From Thermocatellispora tengchongensis (GTDB lineage Bacteria > Actinomycetota > Actinomycetes > Streptosporangiales > Streptosporangiaceae), in the NCBI RefSeq assembly GCF_014202315.1, contig NZ_JACHGN010000018.1, forward strand, positions 202,992 through 266,991: a stretch of DNA of 64,000 nucleotides, written 5' to 3'. Position numbers and translations under genes: made by a program. A model generated the notes under the pieces. It saw only the letters and a program-made list of their open reading frames with translations. It was not told the origin of the DNA and did not search any database. Positions 23,849 to 48,000 of the stretch are shown here, piece after piece; the stretch's first letter is position 1; every line of letters starts with the position of its first letter.

Positions 23849-24834
23849 AGACGCACTTCCTGTCGCTGCTTGAGCGGCTCCCACCACTCCCGGTTCCGCC
23901 TGTACCAGTCCACGGTGTCGCGCAGGCCCTCGCGCAGCGGGATCGCGGCCCGGAACCCCAGCTCCCGCTCGATCTTGCCCGTGGACAGCGAGTAGCGCCG
24001 GTCGTGCCCGAGGCGGTCGCCGACGTACTCGATGCGGGACGCGTCGGCGCCCATGATGGCCAGCAGCTCCATCGTGAGCTCCAGATTCGTCAGCTCGTTG
24101 CCGCCCCCGATGTTGTACGTGCCGCCGGGGCGGCCGGCCGCCGCCACCAGGGCCAGGGCGCGGCAGTGGTCGTCCACGTGGATCCAGTCGCGCACGTTGC
24201 GGCCGTCGCCGTACAGCGGGACCGTGCGGCCCTCCAGCAGGTTCGTGATGAACAGCGGGATCAGCTTCTCCGGGAACTGGTACGGGCCGTACGTGTTGGA
24301 GCCCCGGGTGACGCAGACGGGCAGGCCGTGCGTACGGTGGTAGGCCCGCGCCAGCAACTCCGCCCCCGCCTTGGACGCCGAGTACGGTGAGTTGGGCTCC
24401 AGCGACCGGTCCTCGTCCCAGGAGCCGGACGCGATCGAGCCGTACACCTCGTCGGTCGAGACGACCACCACCTTGGCGACCCGGGCCTCCATCGCCGCCT
24501 GGAGCACGGTGTGGGTGCCCACGACGTTGGTGCGCACGAAGTCGCGCGAGTCGGCGATCGACCGGTCCACGTGCGACTCGGCGGCGAAGTGCACGACGAC
24601 GTCGCCGGCGCACAGCGACTCGGCCATGAAGCCGCCGTCGCACACGTCGCCCCGCGTGAACGTCAGCCGCGGATCGTCCAGCACCGGCGCCAGGTTGGCC
24701 CGCGTGCCGGCGTAGGTCAGCTTGTCCAGGACGCGGACCTCCAGGCCGGCGTCGTCGATGTAGTGCCCTCCCAGGAGCCTGCGCACGAAGTTCGAGCCGA
24801 TGAAACCGGCGCCGCCGGTCACGACGATTCGCAT
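23845..24834 (-). CDS. rfbB: dTDP-glucose 4,6-dehydratase
   Basis: NAD-dependent SDR (329 aa) converting dTDP-glucose to dTDP-4-keto-6-deoxyglucose, the common first step of the deoxysugar pathway. The motifs are canonical: GGAGFIGSNFV (NAD), LDKLTYAGTRANL, HFAAESHVDRSI, the active-site segment VVSTDEVYGS and YSASKAGAELL (Tyr-Lys), TRGSNTYGPYQFPEKLIPLF, and NVRDWIHVDDH. It starts at ATG 24834 behind a TAGGGGTT promoter and is coupled to the thioesterase gene. A glucose-1-phosphate thymidylyltransferase partner is not in the window, so dTDP-glucose must come from a gene elsewhere. Confidence 0.96.
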   Translation of the reverse strand: MRIVVTGGAGFIGSNFVRRLLGGHYIDDAGLEVRVLDKLTYAGTRANLAPVLDDPRLTFTRGDVCDGGFMAESLCAGDVVVHFAAESHVDRSIADSRDFVRTNVVGTHTVLQAAMEARVAKVVVVSTDEVYGSIASGSWDEDRSLEPNSPYSASKAGAELLARAYHRTHGLPVCVTRGSNTYGPYQFPEKLIPLFITNLLEGRTVPLYGDGRNVRDWIHVDDHCRALALVAAAGRPGGTYNIGGGNELTNLELTMELLAIMGADASRIEYVGDRLGHDRRYSLSTGKIERELGFRAAIPLREGLRDTVDWYRRNREWWEPLKQRQEVRL

Positions 24835-24914
24835 GAGCCCGCCTCTCGAAGTCGGGTGGCGGTGACGTGCATGACATTGCGGCCGTACGACGACGTGGGT
24901 TCCGGCCGCTCGCA

Positions 24915-24952
24915 GCGTAGGCCGCCCTCGCCCCCTAGCGGCAACCCCTAAT
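24915..24952 (-). promoter_or_regulatory. TAGGGGTT box and promoter (4,6-dehydratase)
   Basis: On the minus strand TTAGGGGTT (24952-24944) runs into TTGCCG (24945-24940), with a TACGCT -10 (24920-24915) after a 19-bp spacer. A further TAGGGGG stretch follows within the spacer. It lies only a few bases past the SDR stop, so the 4,6-dehydratase is separated from that operon. Confidence 0.6.
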
Positions 24953-24960
24953 CGGCCCGG

Positions 24961-25806
24961 TCACTCGCCGGCCGGGACCGGCGGCGGCTCCCCGGCCAGC
25001 AGCAGCCTCGTCTGGGCCCGCAGCCCGTCGGCGTGCCGGGGGTGGGTGAGCACCAGGAAGCGCTCCGCGCGGACCGCCTCCACGACGGCGGCGGCCACCT
25101 CGGCCGGGTCGATGCCGTGCCGGACGCTGTCCTCGGCGAACGCGCGCATGGCGGCGCCGTCGTCGCTGTCGCCGGTCGCGGCGAGCTCCGGGGGCCGGTT
25201 CCGCTCGGAGCGGGCGATCCCGGTCCGCACCACCCCGGGGCACAGGGCGGTGACCTTCAGCCGCGACCCGGCCAGCCGCAGGTCCTGGGCCAGGCACTGG
25301 GTGGCGGCGAAGGCGGCGTACTTGCTGACCGCGTACGGCGCCGCGTACGGGCCGGCGAGCAGCCCCGCCACCGACACGGTGTTCACGATGTGCCCCTCGG
25401 TGCCCTGCTCGATCATCCGCGGCACGAACGCGCGGATGCCGTGCAACACCCCCCAGGTGTTGACGCCGAACGACCAGGCGAAGTCGGCCGGCTCGCGGGT
25501 CCAGATCCGGCCCCCGCACAGCACGCCGGCGTTGTTGCACAGCAGGTGCACCTCGCCGAACTCGGCGAACGCCCGGTCGGCCAGGTCCCGCACCGCCGCG
25601 GCGTCGCTGACGTCCGTCACCTGGGTCAGCACCTTGCCGGCCTCCGGCGCCGAGGCGGCCAGCCGGGCGGTGGCGGCCAGCTCCTTCTCCTCGATGTCGG
25701 ACAGCATCAGCGCCATGCCCTCGGCGGCGAACCTGCGGGCCATGGCCCGGCCGATGCCGCCCGCGGCGCCGGTGATCACGGCGACCCTGCCCGCCAGCCG
25801 CTTCAC
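24961..25806 (-). CDS. Short-chain dehydrogenase/reductase, role unknown
   Basis: Classical SDR (281 aa). The cofactor motif TGAAGGIGRAMARRFA lies at residues 11-26, NNAG follows near 90, the catalytic Ser is in VNTVSVAGLL and the catalytic Tyr-Lys in YAVSKYA. The start is GTG 25806, overlapping the stop of the FAD-enzyme gene (GTGA), with CAGGAGA upstream. It is the third gene of the SnoaL-like / FAD epoxidase / SDR operon. It may oxidise or reduce a polyketide alcohol or ketone during tailoring. A role in the sugar pathway is less likely, because a complete set of sugar reductases is already present. No substrate can be assigned from sequence. Confidence 0.88.
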   Translation of the reverse strand: MKRLAGRVAVITGAAGGIGRAMARRFAAEGMALMLSDIEEKELAATARLAASAPEAGKVLTQVTDVSDAAAVRDLADRAFAEFGEVHLLCNNAGVLCGGRIWTREPADFAWSFGVNTWGVLHGIRAFVPRMIEQGTEGHIVNTVSVAGLLAGPYAAPYAVSKYAAFAATQCLAQDLRLAGSRLKVTALCPGVVRTGIARSERNRPPELAATGDSDDGAAMRAFAEDSVRHGIDPAEVAAAVVEAVRAERFLVLTHPRHADGLRAQTRLLLAGEPPPVPAGE

Positions 25807-27215
25807 GCGTGTCTCCTGGCCGTCGATGTCACTGTGTCCAGTTCCTTCCGGGTGATCGGCGGTTCGCCGAGCGGCGGGTGGGCGGGCGGGCGGCGCAGCG
25901 CGGCCACCACGCCGGGCGCCTGAAGGCCGGCGAGCGGGCCCGAGAGGGTGTTCACGTCGATCACGGCGGCGCTCACCTCGGGGTCGCGCAGCGCGGCGGA
26001 GCCGAGCAGGTCGCCGAACTCGGGGCCGCCCTCCGGCGGGCGCCGGGTCAGGCGGGGGTCGGCCGACCGGACGCGGCAGCCGGGATAGCGGACGTCCAGC
26101 GAGGTCGCCAGCAGCCAGGGATCGTCCGCGGCCGCCGCCACCGCCCGCTGCGCCTCCCGGGTGCCGGCGGGGCCGGGCGCCCGCGCGAGCGCGCGGTCCA
26201 GCGCCTCGGCGGCGTGGGCGGCGGCGCTCATCCCGTGGCCGTGCACCGGATTGAACGCCGCCAGCGCGTCGCCCAGCACCACGAGCCCTTCGGGCCAGGC
26301 CGCCATGTCGGCCCAGCGCAGCCTCCGGTTGGCCGTGCTGCGGGAGCCGTAGACCGGGGTGAGCGGCTCGGCGCCGGCGATGAGCGTGCCGATCAGCGGG
26401 TGGCGGACCCGCCGGGCGCACTCGGCGAAGTCCTCCTCGGCCATGGACGGCTCGCCGCCCCGCGTGCCGGACAGCGTCACGATCCAGCGGCCGTCCTCGA
26501 TCGGCAGCAGCACCGCGTTCCGGCCTGGCACCGGCTCGCGGTGGTCGGCGTAGATCGCCACCAGCGGGAACCCCTCCCGCGCCCCGGGCGGCGCCCGGAA
26601 CACCCGGGTCGCGTACGCGGTGCCGGGGTCGATCACCTCCTCCTCCGGCACGGCGGCGCCCAGCTCGGCCAGCCAGCGCGAGAGCTGCGACCCGCGCCCG
26701 GCGGCGTTGACCACCACGTCGGCGGGCAGCTCGCGCTCCGGCCCGCCGTCACGGGGCCGGACGCGGACGCCGGTGACCGCGCCCGGCCCGCCGCGCAGAC
26801 CGGTCACGTCGGCCCCCTCCACCAGGGTGATCCGAGGGTCCGCGAGCACGGCCCGCCCGACGACCCAGTCCAGCAGCTCCCGGCTGCACGCGAAGATGTG
26901 CCTGGTCGAGGGGAAGCGCCGCTGCCAGCCGTACGCGGACATGGACACCACGCCGCCCGGCATGCCGACGCGGCGCGCGCCCGCGGCCTCCAGGCGGTCC
27001 GACGTGCCGGGCAGCAGCGCGTCCAGCGCCCGGACCCCGCCGCTCATCAGCAGGTGGGCGTGGCGCGCCTGGGGCACCCCGCGGCGGGGACGCGGCCCGG
27101 AGGGCAGCGCGTCGCGCTCGACGAGCGTCACCCTGCCGACCCGCCTGGCCAGCACGGAGGCCGCGAGCATGCCCGCGAGCCCCGCGCCGGCGACCACCGC
27201 TGTTCCCGTAGGCAT
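25803..27215 (-). CDS. FAD-dependent epoxidase/monooxygenase, MonCI/Lsd18-like
   Basis: Flavoprotein (470 aa) whose pattern matches the polyether alkene epoxidases MonCI (monensin) and Lsd18 (lasalocid). The N-terminal dinucleotide motif is VVAGAGLAGMLAASVLARR. The family stretches VERDALPSGPRPRRGVPQAR and HAHLLMSGGVRALDALLPGT follow, then VVNAAGRGSQLSRWL. A late FAD motif is VVLGDALAAFNPVHGHGMSA, and DDPWLLATSLDVRYPGCRV is also typical. The likely reaction is O2- and FADH2-dependent epoxidation of a C=C made by the PKS (modules 1 or 4). The ATG at 27215 has GGAGGA upstream. It lies 64 bp after the SnoaL-like gene and overlaps the SDR gene. Assignment to the MonCI subgroup rests on remembered motifs; a generic hydroxylase role remains possible. 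Confidence 0.85.
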   Translation of the reverse strand: MPTGTAVVAGAGLAGMLAASVLARRVGRVTLVERDALPSGPRPRRGVPQARHAHLLMSGGVRALDALLPGTSDRLEAAGARRVGMPGGVVSMSAYGWQRRFPSTRHIFACSRELLDWVVGRAVLADPRITLVEGADVTGLRGGPGAVTGVRVRPRDGGPERELPADVVVNAAGRGSQLSRWLAELGAAVPEEEVIDPGTAYATRVFRAPPGAREGFPLVAIYADHREPVPGRNAVLLPIEDGRWIVTLSGTRGGEPSMAEEDFAECARRVRHPLIGTLIAGAEPLTPVYGSRSTANRRLRWADMAAWPEGLVVLGDALAAFNPVHGHGMSAAAHAAEALDRALARAPGPAGTREAQRAVAAAADDPWLLATSLDVRYPGCRVRSADPRLTRRPPEGGPEFGDLLGSAALRDPEVSAAVIDVNTLSGPLAGLQAPGVVAALRRPPAHPPLGEPPITRKELDTVTSTARRHA

Positions 27216-27279
27216 AGGCGATCCTCCTCCACCGCACGTCTATCCCGGTGGCGCGCCGCGGTCCACCCCAGTCGGCCCC

Positions 27280-27717
27280 CTACATCTGGACGCTCACGTC
27301 CGACTTCCCCCAGAACACCCGCATGCCGCTGATCAGCCACTCGTGGTCCAGCCGCATGACGGCGAGCAGATCGAAGCGCAGCCGCCCGCGCTCGGGCTCC
27401 GAGGGGGGAGTGACCAGCCCCGCCGCCGCCAGGTCGTGGCCGACCGGCACGTAGTCCATGGTGGCGACGATCGGCACCGCGACGTGCAGGCCGTCCTGCG
27501 CCGGGATCGGGCGTCCGGGCAGCTCCTCGGCCCGGCCCGCCAGCACCCGGGCGAAGTGGGCGCCCAGGGCCGTGCGCCCGATGACCGGAGGTGTCCCCAC
27601 GGGGTCCTCGAACCGCACGTCCACGGCGAACAGCCTGAGGAGAGAGGGGAGGTTCCCCGCGTTCACCCGGCGGCAGTATTCCAGTGCCACTTCCTTGCGC
27701 ACGGTTTCGTCGATCAT
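27280..27717 (-). CDS. SnoaL-like protein, probable epoxide hydrolase/cyclase (MonB/Lsd19-like)
   Basis: Small single-domain protein (145 aa) of the SnoaL/ketosteroid-isomerase-like fold. Its pattern (ALEYCRRVNAGNLPSLLRLF, then VRFEDPVGTPPVIGR, MDYVPVGHDLAAAG, MRVFWGKSDVSV) resembles MonBI/MonBII and the domains of Lsd19, which open polyketide epoxides to form cyclic ethers. Acidic residues in FEDP are in the position of a catalytic Asp in this fold. It is the first gene of the operon with the MonCI-like epoxidase, which supports a paired epoxidation/ring-opening role. The start ATG 27717 has GGGAGA at 7-bp spacing; an upstream in-frame start at 27765 lacks one. It is divergent from the first PKS gene. 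Confidence 0.82.
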   Translation of the reverse strand: MIDETVRKEVALEYCRRVNAGNLPSLLRLFAVDVRFEDPVGTPPVIGRTALGAHFARVLAGRAEELPGRPIPAQDGLHVAVPIVATMDYVPVGHDLAAAGLVTPPSEPERGRLRFDLLAVMRLDHEWLISGMRVFWGKSDVSVQM

Positions 27718-27790
27718 CGGCAATTCTCCCGTCGCGATGACGGCAGGCGTCCCCGGGGGCCTCAACGGCCAAGGGGGGAGGGCCGGACCC

Positions 27791-27826
27791 TTAGGGGTTA
27801 CGCCTGCCCTGGGCGGCTCATATCGT
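27791..27826 (+). promoter_or_regulatory. TAGGGGTT box and main PKS promoter
   Basis: TTAGGGGTT (27791-27799) runs into -35 TTACGC (27798-27803). An exact 17-bp spacer leads to -10 TATCGT (27821-27826). It is the best-formed promoter of the set and lies about 70 bp before the first PKS gene. The wider CCCTTAGGGG is nearly symmetrical, so it may also serve the divergent SnoaL-like operon. Confidence 0.68.
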
Positions 27827-27897
27827 GCGAGGCGATAGGTCGGTCGTGACGGCTGCGTCGCATTCTCGGGTGAAGAAGGCGTGTGATCTAAGCGACT

Positions 27898-42048
<14,151 letters not shown>

Positions 42049-42065
42049 CCCTGGAGGTGTTGCGG

Positions 42066-45000
42066 ATGACCGGTAACGAGGACAAGCTGCGCACCTACCT
42101 GAAGCTGGTCACGGCCGACCTGCAGCAGACCCGGCGAAGGCTGGAGGCGCTGGAGTCGCGCGGCTCGGAGCCGCTCGCGATCGTCGGCATGGCCTGCCGG
42201 TTCCCGGGCGACGTACGCTCTCCGGACGACCTGTGGCGCCTGGTGGCCGAGGGCGGGGAGACCGTCGGCCCGTTCCCCGCCGACCGGGGCTGGAACCTCG
42301 GCGACCTCTACGACGCCGACCCCGAGGCCACCGGCAAGTCGTACGTACGGCACGGCTCGTTCCTGGACGGCGCGGCCGACTTCGACGCCGAGTTCTTCGG
42401 CATCTCCCCGCGCGAGGCGCTGGCGATGGACCCGCAGCAGCGGCTGCTGCTGGAGACCTCCTGGGAGGTCTTCGAACGGGCCGGAATCGACCCGCGGTCG
42501 CTGCGCGGCTCGCGAACCGGGGTGTTCGTGGGCACGATCCCCATGGGCTACGGCCGCGGCGCCGAGAGCGAGGGGCACGCGCTGACCGGCACCATGGCCA
42601 GCGTCGCCTCCGGCCGGATCTCCTACGCCTTCGGCCTGGAGGGACCCGCCGTCAGCCTGGACACCGCCTGCTCGTCGTCGCTGGTCGCACTGCACCTCGC
42701 GGGCCAGTCGCTGCGGGCCGGCGAATGCGATCTGGCGCTGGCCGGAGGCGTGGCGGTGATGCCGGACCCGGAGCCGTTCGTGGAGTTCTCCCGGCTGCGC
42801 GGCCTGTCGCCGGACGGCCGCTGCCGGGCCTTCGCGGCCTCGGCCGACGGCACCGGCTGGGCCGAGGGCGTCGGCGTGCTGCTGCTGGAACGCCTCTCGG
42901 ACGCGCGGCGCAACGGCCACCGGGTGCTCGCCGTCGTCCGCGGCTCCGCCGTGAACCAGGACGGCGCGAGCAGCGGCCTCACCGCCCCGAACGGCGCCGC
43001 CCAGCGCCGCGTCATCGAATCGGCCCTGGAGAACGCCGGGCTGACGCCGGACCAGGTGGACGCCGTGGAGGCACACGGCACCGGCACCGAACTGGGCGAC
43101 CCGATCGAGGCCCAGGCGTTGCTCGCGACGTACGGGCAGGGGCGGGAACGGCCGTTGTGGCTGGGGTCGATCAAGTCGAACATCGGTCATGCGCAGGCCG
43201 CCGCCGGGGTGGCCGGTGTGATCAAGACGGTCATGGCGATGCGGCACGGGGTGTTGCCGAGGACGTTGCACGTGGACGAGCCGAGCCCGCATGTGGACTG
43301 GTCGGCGGGCGCTGTGGAGCTGCTGACCGAGGCCCGGGCGTGGGAGTCGGCGGGTCCGCGCCGGGCGGGGGTGTCGTCGTTCGGGATCAGCGGGACGAAC
43401 GCGCATGTGATCGTGGAGGAGGCGCCGGAGGTCGAGCCGGTGCCGGTGGCCGATCCGGTGCTGCGCGGTGATGTGCTGCCGTTGGTGCTCTCGGGCCGAG
43501 ACGATGTGGGGCTGCGTGCGGTCGCCGATCAAGTGGCGGGTGTGCTGGCGCGGGAGCCGTTGGCGGATGTGGCGTGGTCGTTGTTGTCGCGGCCGGTGCT
43601 GGATCGGCGGGCGGTGGTCCTGGCCGCCGATCGTGACGCGGCCCTCGCCGGTTTGGCCGGGATCGAGCCGGTGGAGGCGGGCTCGGGGAGGTCGGTGTTC
43701 GTGTTCCCCGGGCAGGGGTGGCAGTGGGCGGGGATGACGGCCGGGCTGCTGGAGTCCTCCCCGGTGTTCGCCGAGGCGATGGCCGAGTGCGAACGGGCTT
43801 TGGGCGTGCCCGTGGTCGAGATTCTGCGGTCGGGTGTGGAGTTGGAGCGGGTGGATGTGGTCCAGCCGGTCCTGTTCGCGGTCATGGTGTCGCTGGCTCG
43901 GTTGTGGCGGGCGTGTGGCGTGGAGCCGCGGGCGGTGGTGGGGCACTCGCAGGGTGAGGTGGCCGCCGCGTGCGTGGCCGGGGCGTTGTCGCTGGAGGAC
44001 GCCGCCCGGGTGGTGGTGGCGCGTAGCCGTGCGGTGGCCGAGGTGCTGTCCGGCCGGGGTGGCATGGCCGTGGCGCGGATGCCGCTCGCCGAGGCCGAGG
44101 AGCTGATCGCGGGCCATGAGGTGGAGATCGCGGCGGTCAACGGCCCGGCACAGATCGTGCTCTCCGGTGTGGTGGATGACCTGCTGACCGATGAGCGGGT
44201 GCGCCGGATCGGCGTGGACTACGCCTCCCATTGCGCCCAGGTGGAGGCGATCCGGGACCGGCTGCTGGCCGAGCTGGCGGACATCGCCCCGCGTCAGGCC
44301 GAGCTGCCGATGTGGTCCACGGTGACCGGCGGCTGGGCGCGAGGCGATGAGCTGGATGCGGAGTACTGGTATGCCAACCTGCGCAACCCGGTGCGGTTCG
44401 GCGAGGCGATCGACGCCCTGACCGGGGACGGCTTCGACGCGTTCGTCGAAGTGAGCGCCCATCCGGTCCTGGCCCAGGCGATCGAGCACCCCCACGTCGT
44501 CCCCACCCTCCGCCGCGACTCGCACCGGTTCATCGACGCGCTGGCCCGCGCCCACACGTACGGGATCGAGGTGGACTGGCGCACCGTCGTCCCGCCCGCG
44601 CGCCGGATCGACCTGCCGACCTACCCGTTCCAGCGACGCCGCTACTGGCTGGCTCCGCCGAAGGGACGCTCGGATGGAGCGGTCGCCGATCCGAACGCCT
44701 GGCGGTACGGAATCGAGTGGGTTCCGGTCGAGGTGGGCGATGACGCCTCCCTGACCGGGCGATGGCTGCTCGTCGATCGGCCGGGGGACGCCGCGACCAC
44801 CGACCTGGTGGCGGACGGCCTGCGGCGCGCCGGTGCGGAAGTCGAGCGGCTGGCCCTCGACGCCGAACCGGACCGGGCTTCGCTGGCCGCTCGCCTCGCC
44901 GCCGTCGCCGGCGTCGTCTGCCTGGCCGGCGCAGCGGAGGATGCGGCGGGTGACGAACTGGCCGCCCACGCCTGGCCGCTGGCCGTACTCGCGCAGGCCA

Positions 45001-48000
45001 TGGCCGACGCGGAGACGGCGGGGCCGTTGTGGGTGGTGACGCGCGGCGCCGTCCACGTGCCGCAGGCCGGTGAGGCGGACGCCCGTCCCGGCGTCGCCGG
45101 CGCGATGGCCTGGGGCCTCGGCCGTGTCGCCGCCTTGGAGCTCGGACGGAGCTGGGGCGGGCTCGCCGATCTCGGCCCCGATCCGGTCGATGACGCGACG
45201 ATCTCCGGACTCGTCCGCGTGCTCGCCGGGTCGGACGAGGACGAGGTCGCGGTGCGCGGAGCCCGCCTGTGGGCGCGGCGGCTGGTGCCGTACCCGGCCG
45301 GAAAGGGCGGGAGCGGCTGGCGGCCCCGGGGAACCGTGGTGGTGACCGGCGGCCTGGGAGCCGTGGGCCGCCGCGTCGTACGGTGGCTCGCCGACGCCGG
45401 CGCGGAGCACGTCGTGGTGATCGGCCGGGACGTCACCCGGGCCGGGGAACTCGGCGACCTGGGCGGCTGCGCGCTCTCGGCGGTCGCGTGCGACATCACC
45501 GACGAGGACGCGCTGCGCGCCGTGGCGGCCGGGCTGCCGGAGCCCGTCAGCGCCGTGTTCCACTGCGCGATGGGCGTCGAACTCGGCCCGATCACGGAGA
45601 TGACCCGGTCCGGCCTGCTGGCCAACACGCGGGCAAAGGTCCTCGGCGCGCGCAATCTGGACGCGGTCTTCGGCGACGTGGAGGCGTTCGTGCTGTTCTC
45701 GTCCGTGGCGGGCGTGTGGGGGAGCGGCGCGCACGCGGGCTACGGGGCGGCCAACGCGTACGTCGACGCGCTCGCCAGGGACCGCCGCGCCCGCGGCCTC
45801 AAGGCGACCTCGATCGCATGGGGCATCTGGGACGCCTTCACCGATGAGGACCTGCGCGGCACGTTGACCGCACGCTCCGAGCGCGAGGGCCTGCCCCTGC
45901 TCGATCCCGGCCTCGCCTGCGCCGCCCTGGCCCGGGCGCTCGCGGACGACGAGACGTTCCTCGTCGTGGCCGATGTGGACTGGGCGCGTTTCGTCCCCCT
46001 CTACACCTCCACCCGGCCGAGCCGCCTGCTGGACGGCGTACCGGCCGCCCGTGCGGGCGAGGCTGCAGACGACGCCGGCGACGCGACGCCGCTGCGGCGG
46101 CGCATGGACGGCATGCGGGACGCCGAACTGGCGGACGGCCTGCTGAAGCTGGTCCGCGACGAGGTCGCCGCGGTGCTGTCCCTGCCGGACCCGGACGCGG
46201 TGGGCGCCGACACGGCGTTCAAGGACCTCGGCTGCGACTCGCTCACCTCGGTCGAACTCCGCACCCGGATCGGCCGCGCGCTGGGGCTGCGGCTGCCGAC
46301 GACCCTGGTGTTCGACCACCCCAGCCCGGCCGCGCTCGTCCGGCGGCTGGCGGACGAGCTACGCGGCACCGCCGTCACCGTCGCCGCCCCCCGCGCCACG
46401 GCGGCCTCCGCGGACGAGCCGATCGCGATCGTGAGCATGGCGTGCCGCTACCCGGGCGGGATCGCCTCCCCGGAGGACCTGTGGCGCCTCGTCGCCGACG
46501 GGCGGGACGCCGTCACCCCCTTCCCGGCGGACCGGGGCTGGAACCTGGCCGGGTTGTACGACCCCGATCCCGACCGCCCCGGCCGCAGTTACGTCCGCGA
46601 GGGGGCGTTCGTCCACGACGCGGCCGAGTTCGACGCGGGCTTCTTCGGCATCTCGCCCCGCGAGGCGCTGGGCATGGACCCACAGCAGCGGCTGGTGCTG
46701 GAAGTCGCGTGGGAGGCCATGGAACGGGCCGCCATCCGGCCGGAGCGGCTTCGCGGCAGCCCGACCGGCGTGTTCGTCGGATGCAAGCCTCCCGACTACG
46801 GCGTGGACGAGGCGACCGACAGCACCGAGGGCTACGTCCTCACCGGGAGCAATCCGAGTGTGCTGTCGGGCCGGGTGGCGTACACGTTCGGCTTGGAGGG
46901 CCCGGCCGTCACGATCGACACCGCCTGCTCGTCCTCGCTGGTCGCGCTGCACCTCGCCTGCCAGTCGCTCCGCGCGGGCGAGTGCTCGCTCGCCCTCGCC
47001 GGGGGCGCGGCCATCCTGGGCACACCCCTGATCTTCGTGGCGTTCAGCCGCCAGCGCGGCCTGGCACCCGACGGGCGCTCGAAGGCGTTCGCCGCGTCCG
47101 CCGACGGCATGGGCGTGGCCGAGGGTGTCGGCCTGGTCCTGCTGGAGCGGCTGTCGGACGCCGAGCGGAACGGCCATCGGGTGCTGGCCGTGATCCGGGG
47201 CTCGGCGATCAATCAGGACGGGGCGTCGAACGGCCTGACCGCGCCGAACGGCCTGGCCCAGCAGCGGGTCATCCGGCAGGCGCTCGCCAACGCCGGCCTG
47301 TCCGCGTCGGACGTGGACGCCGTTGAGGCCCATGGGACGGGGACGACCCTGGGTGACCCGATCGAGGCGCAGGCGTTGCTCGCGACGTACGGGCAGAGCC
47401 GGGAGCGGCCGTTGTGGCTGGGGTCGGTGAAGTCGAACATCGGTCATGCCCAGGCCGCCGCCGGGGTGGCCGGTGTGATCAAGATGGTCATGGCGATGCG
47501 GCACGGGGTCCTGCCGAGGACGTTGCATGTGGACGAGCCCACGCCGCATGTGGACTGGTCGGCGGGTGCGGTGGAGCTGCTGACCGAGGCGCGGCCATGG
47601 GACCCCTCGCAGGGTCCTCGCCGGGCGGGGGTGTCCTCGTTCGGGATCAGCGGGACGAACGCGCATCTGATCGTGGAGGAGGCACCGTCGGCCGAGCCGG
47701 AGCCGGTGCGGGAGTGGGAGCCGGTCGTGTCCGGCGACGCCGTGCCGCTGGTGCTCTCGGGCCGGGATGACGCGGGGTTGCGGGCGGTCGCGGATCAAGT
47801 GGCGGGGGTGCTGGCGCGGGAGGCGTTGGCGGATGTGGCCTGGTCGTTGCTGTCGCGGCCGGTGCTGGATCGGCGTGCGGTGGTGCTGGCCTCGGACGGT
47901 GACGCGGCGCTGGCCGGTGTGGAGGCGGTGGCCTCTGGTTCGGGCAAGGCCGTGTTCGTGTTCCCCGGGCAGGGCTGGCAGTGGGCCGGGATGACCGCCG

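Noticed and set aside
23084..24877. 597-aa reading frame joining the 4,6-dehydratase region and the thioesterase
   Set aside because: Only the 3' part (thioesterase, from ATG 23848) has family motifs in this frame. The 4,6-dehydratase is in another frame with an ATGA overlap.
24961..26421. 486-aa reading frame extending the SDR upstream
   Set aside because: The N-terminal 200 residues are a shadow of the FAD-enzyme gene. The SDR Rossmann motif begins right after GTG 25806, which has a ribosome site.
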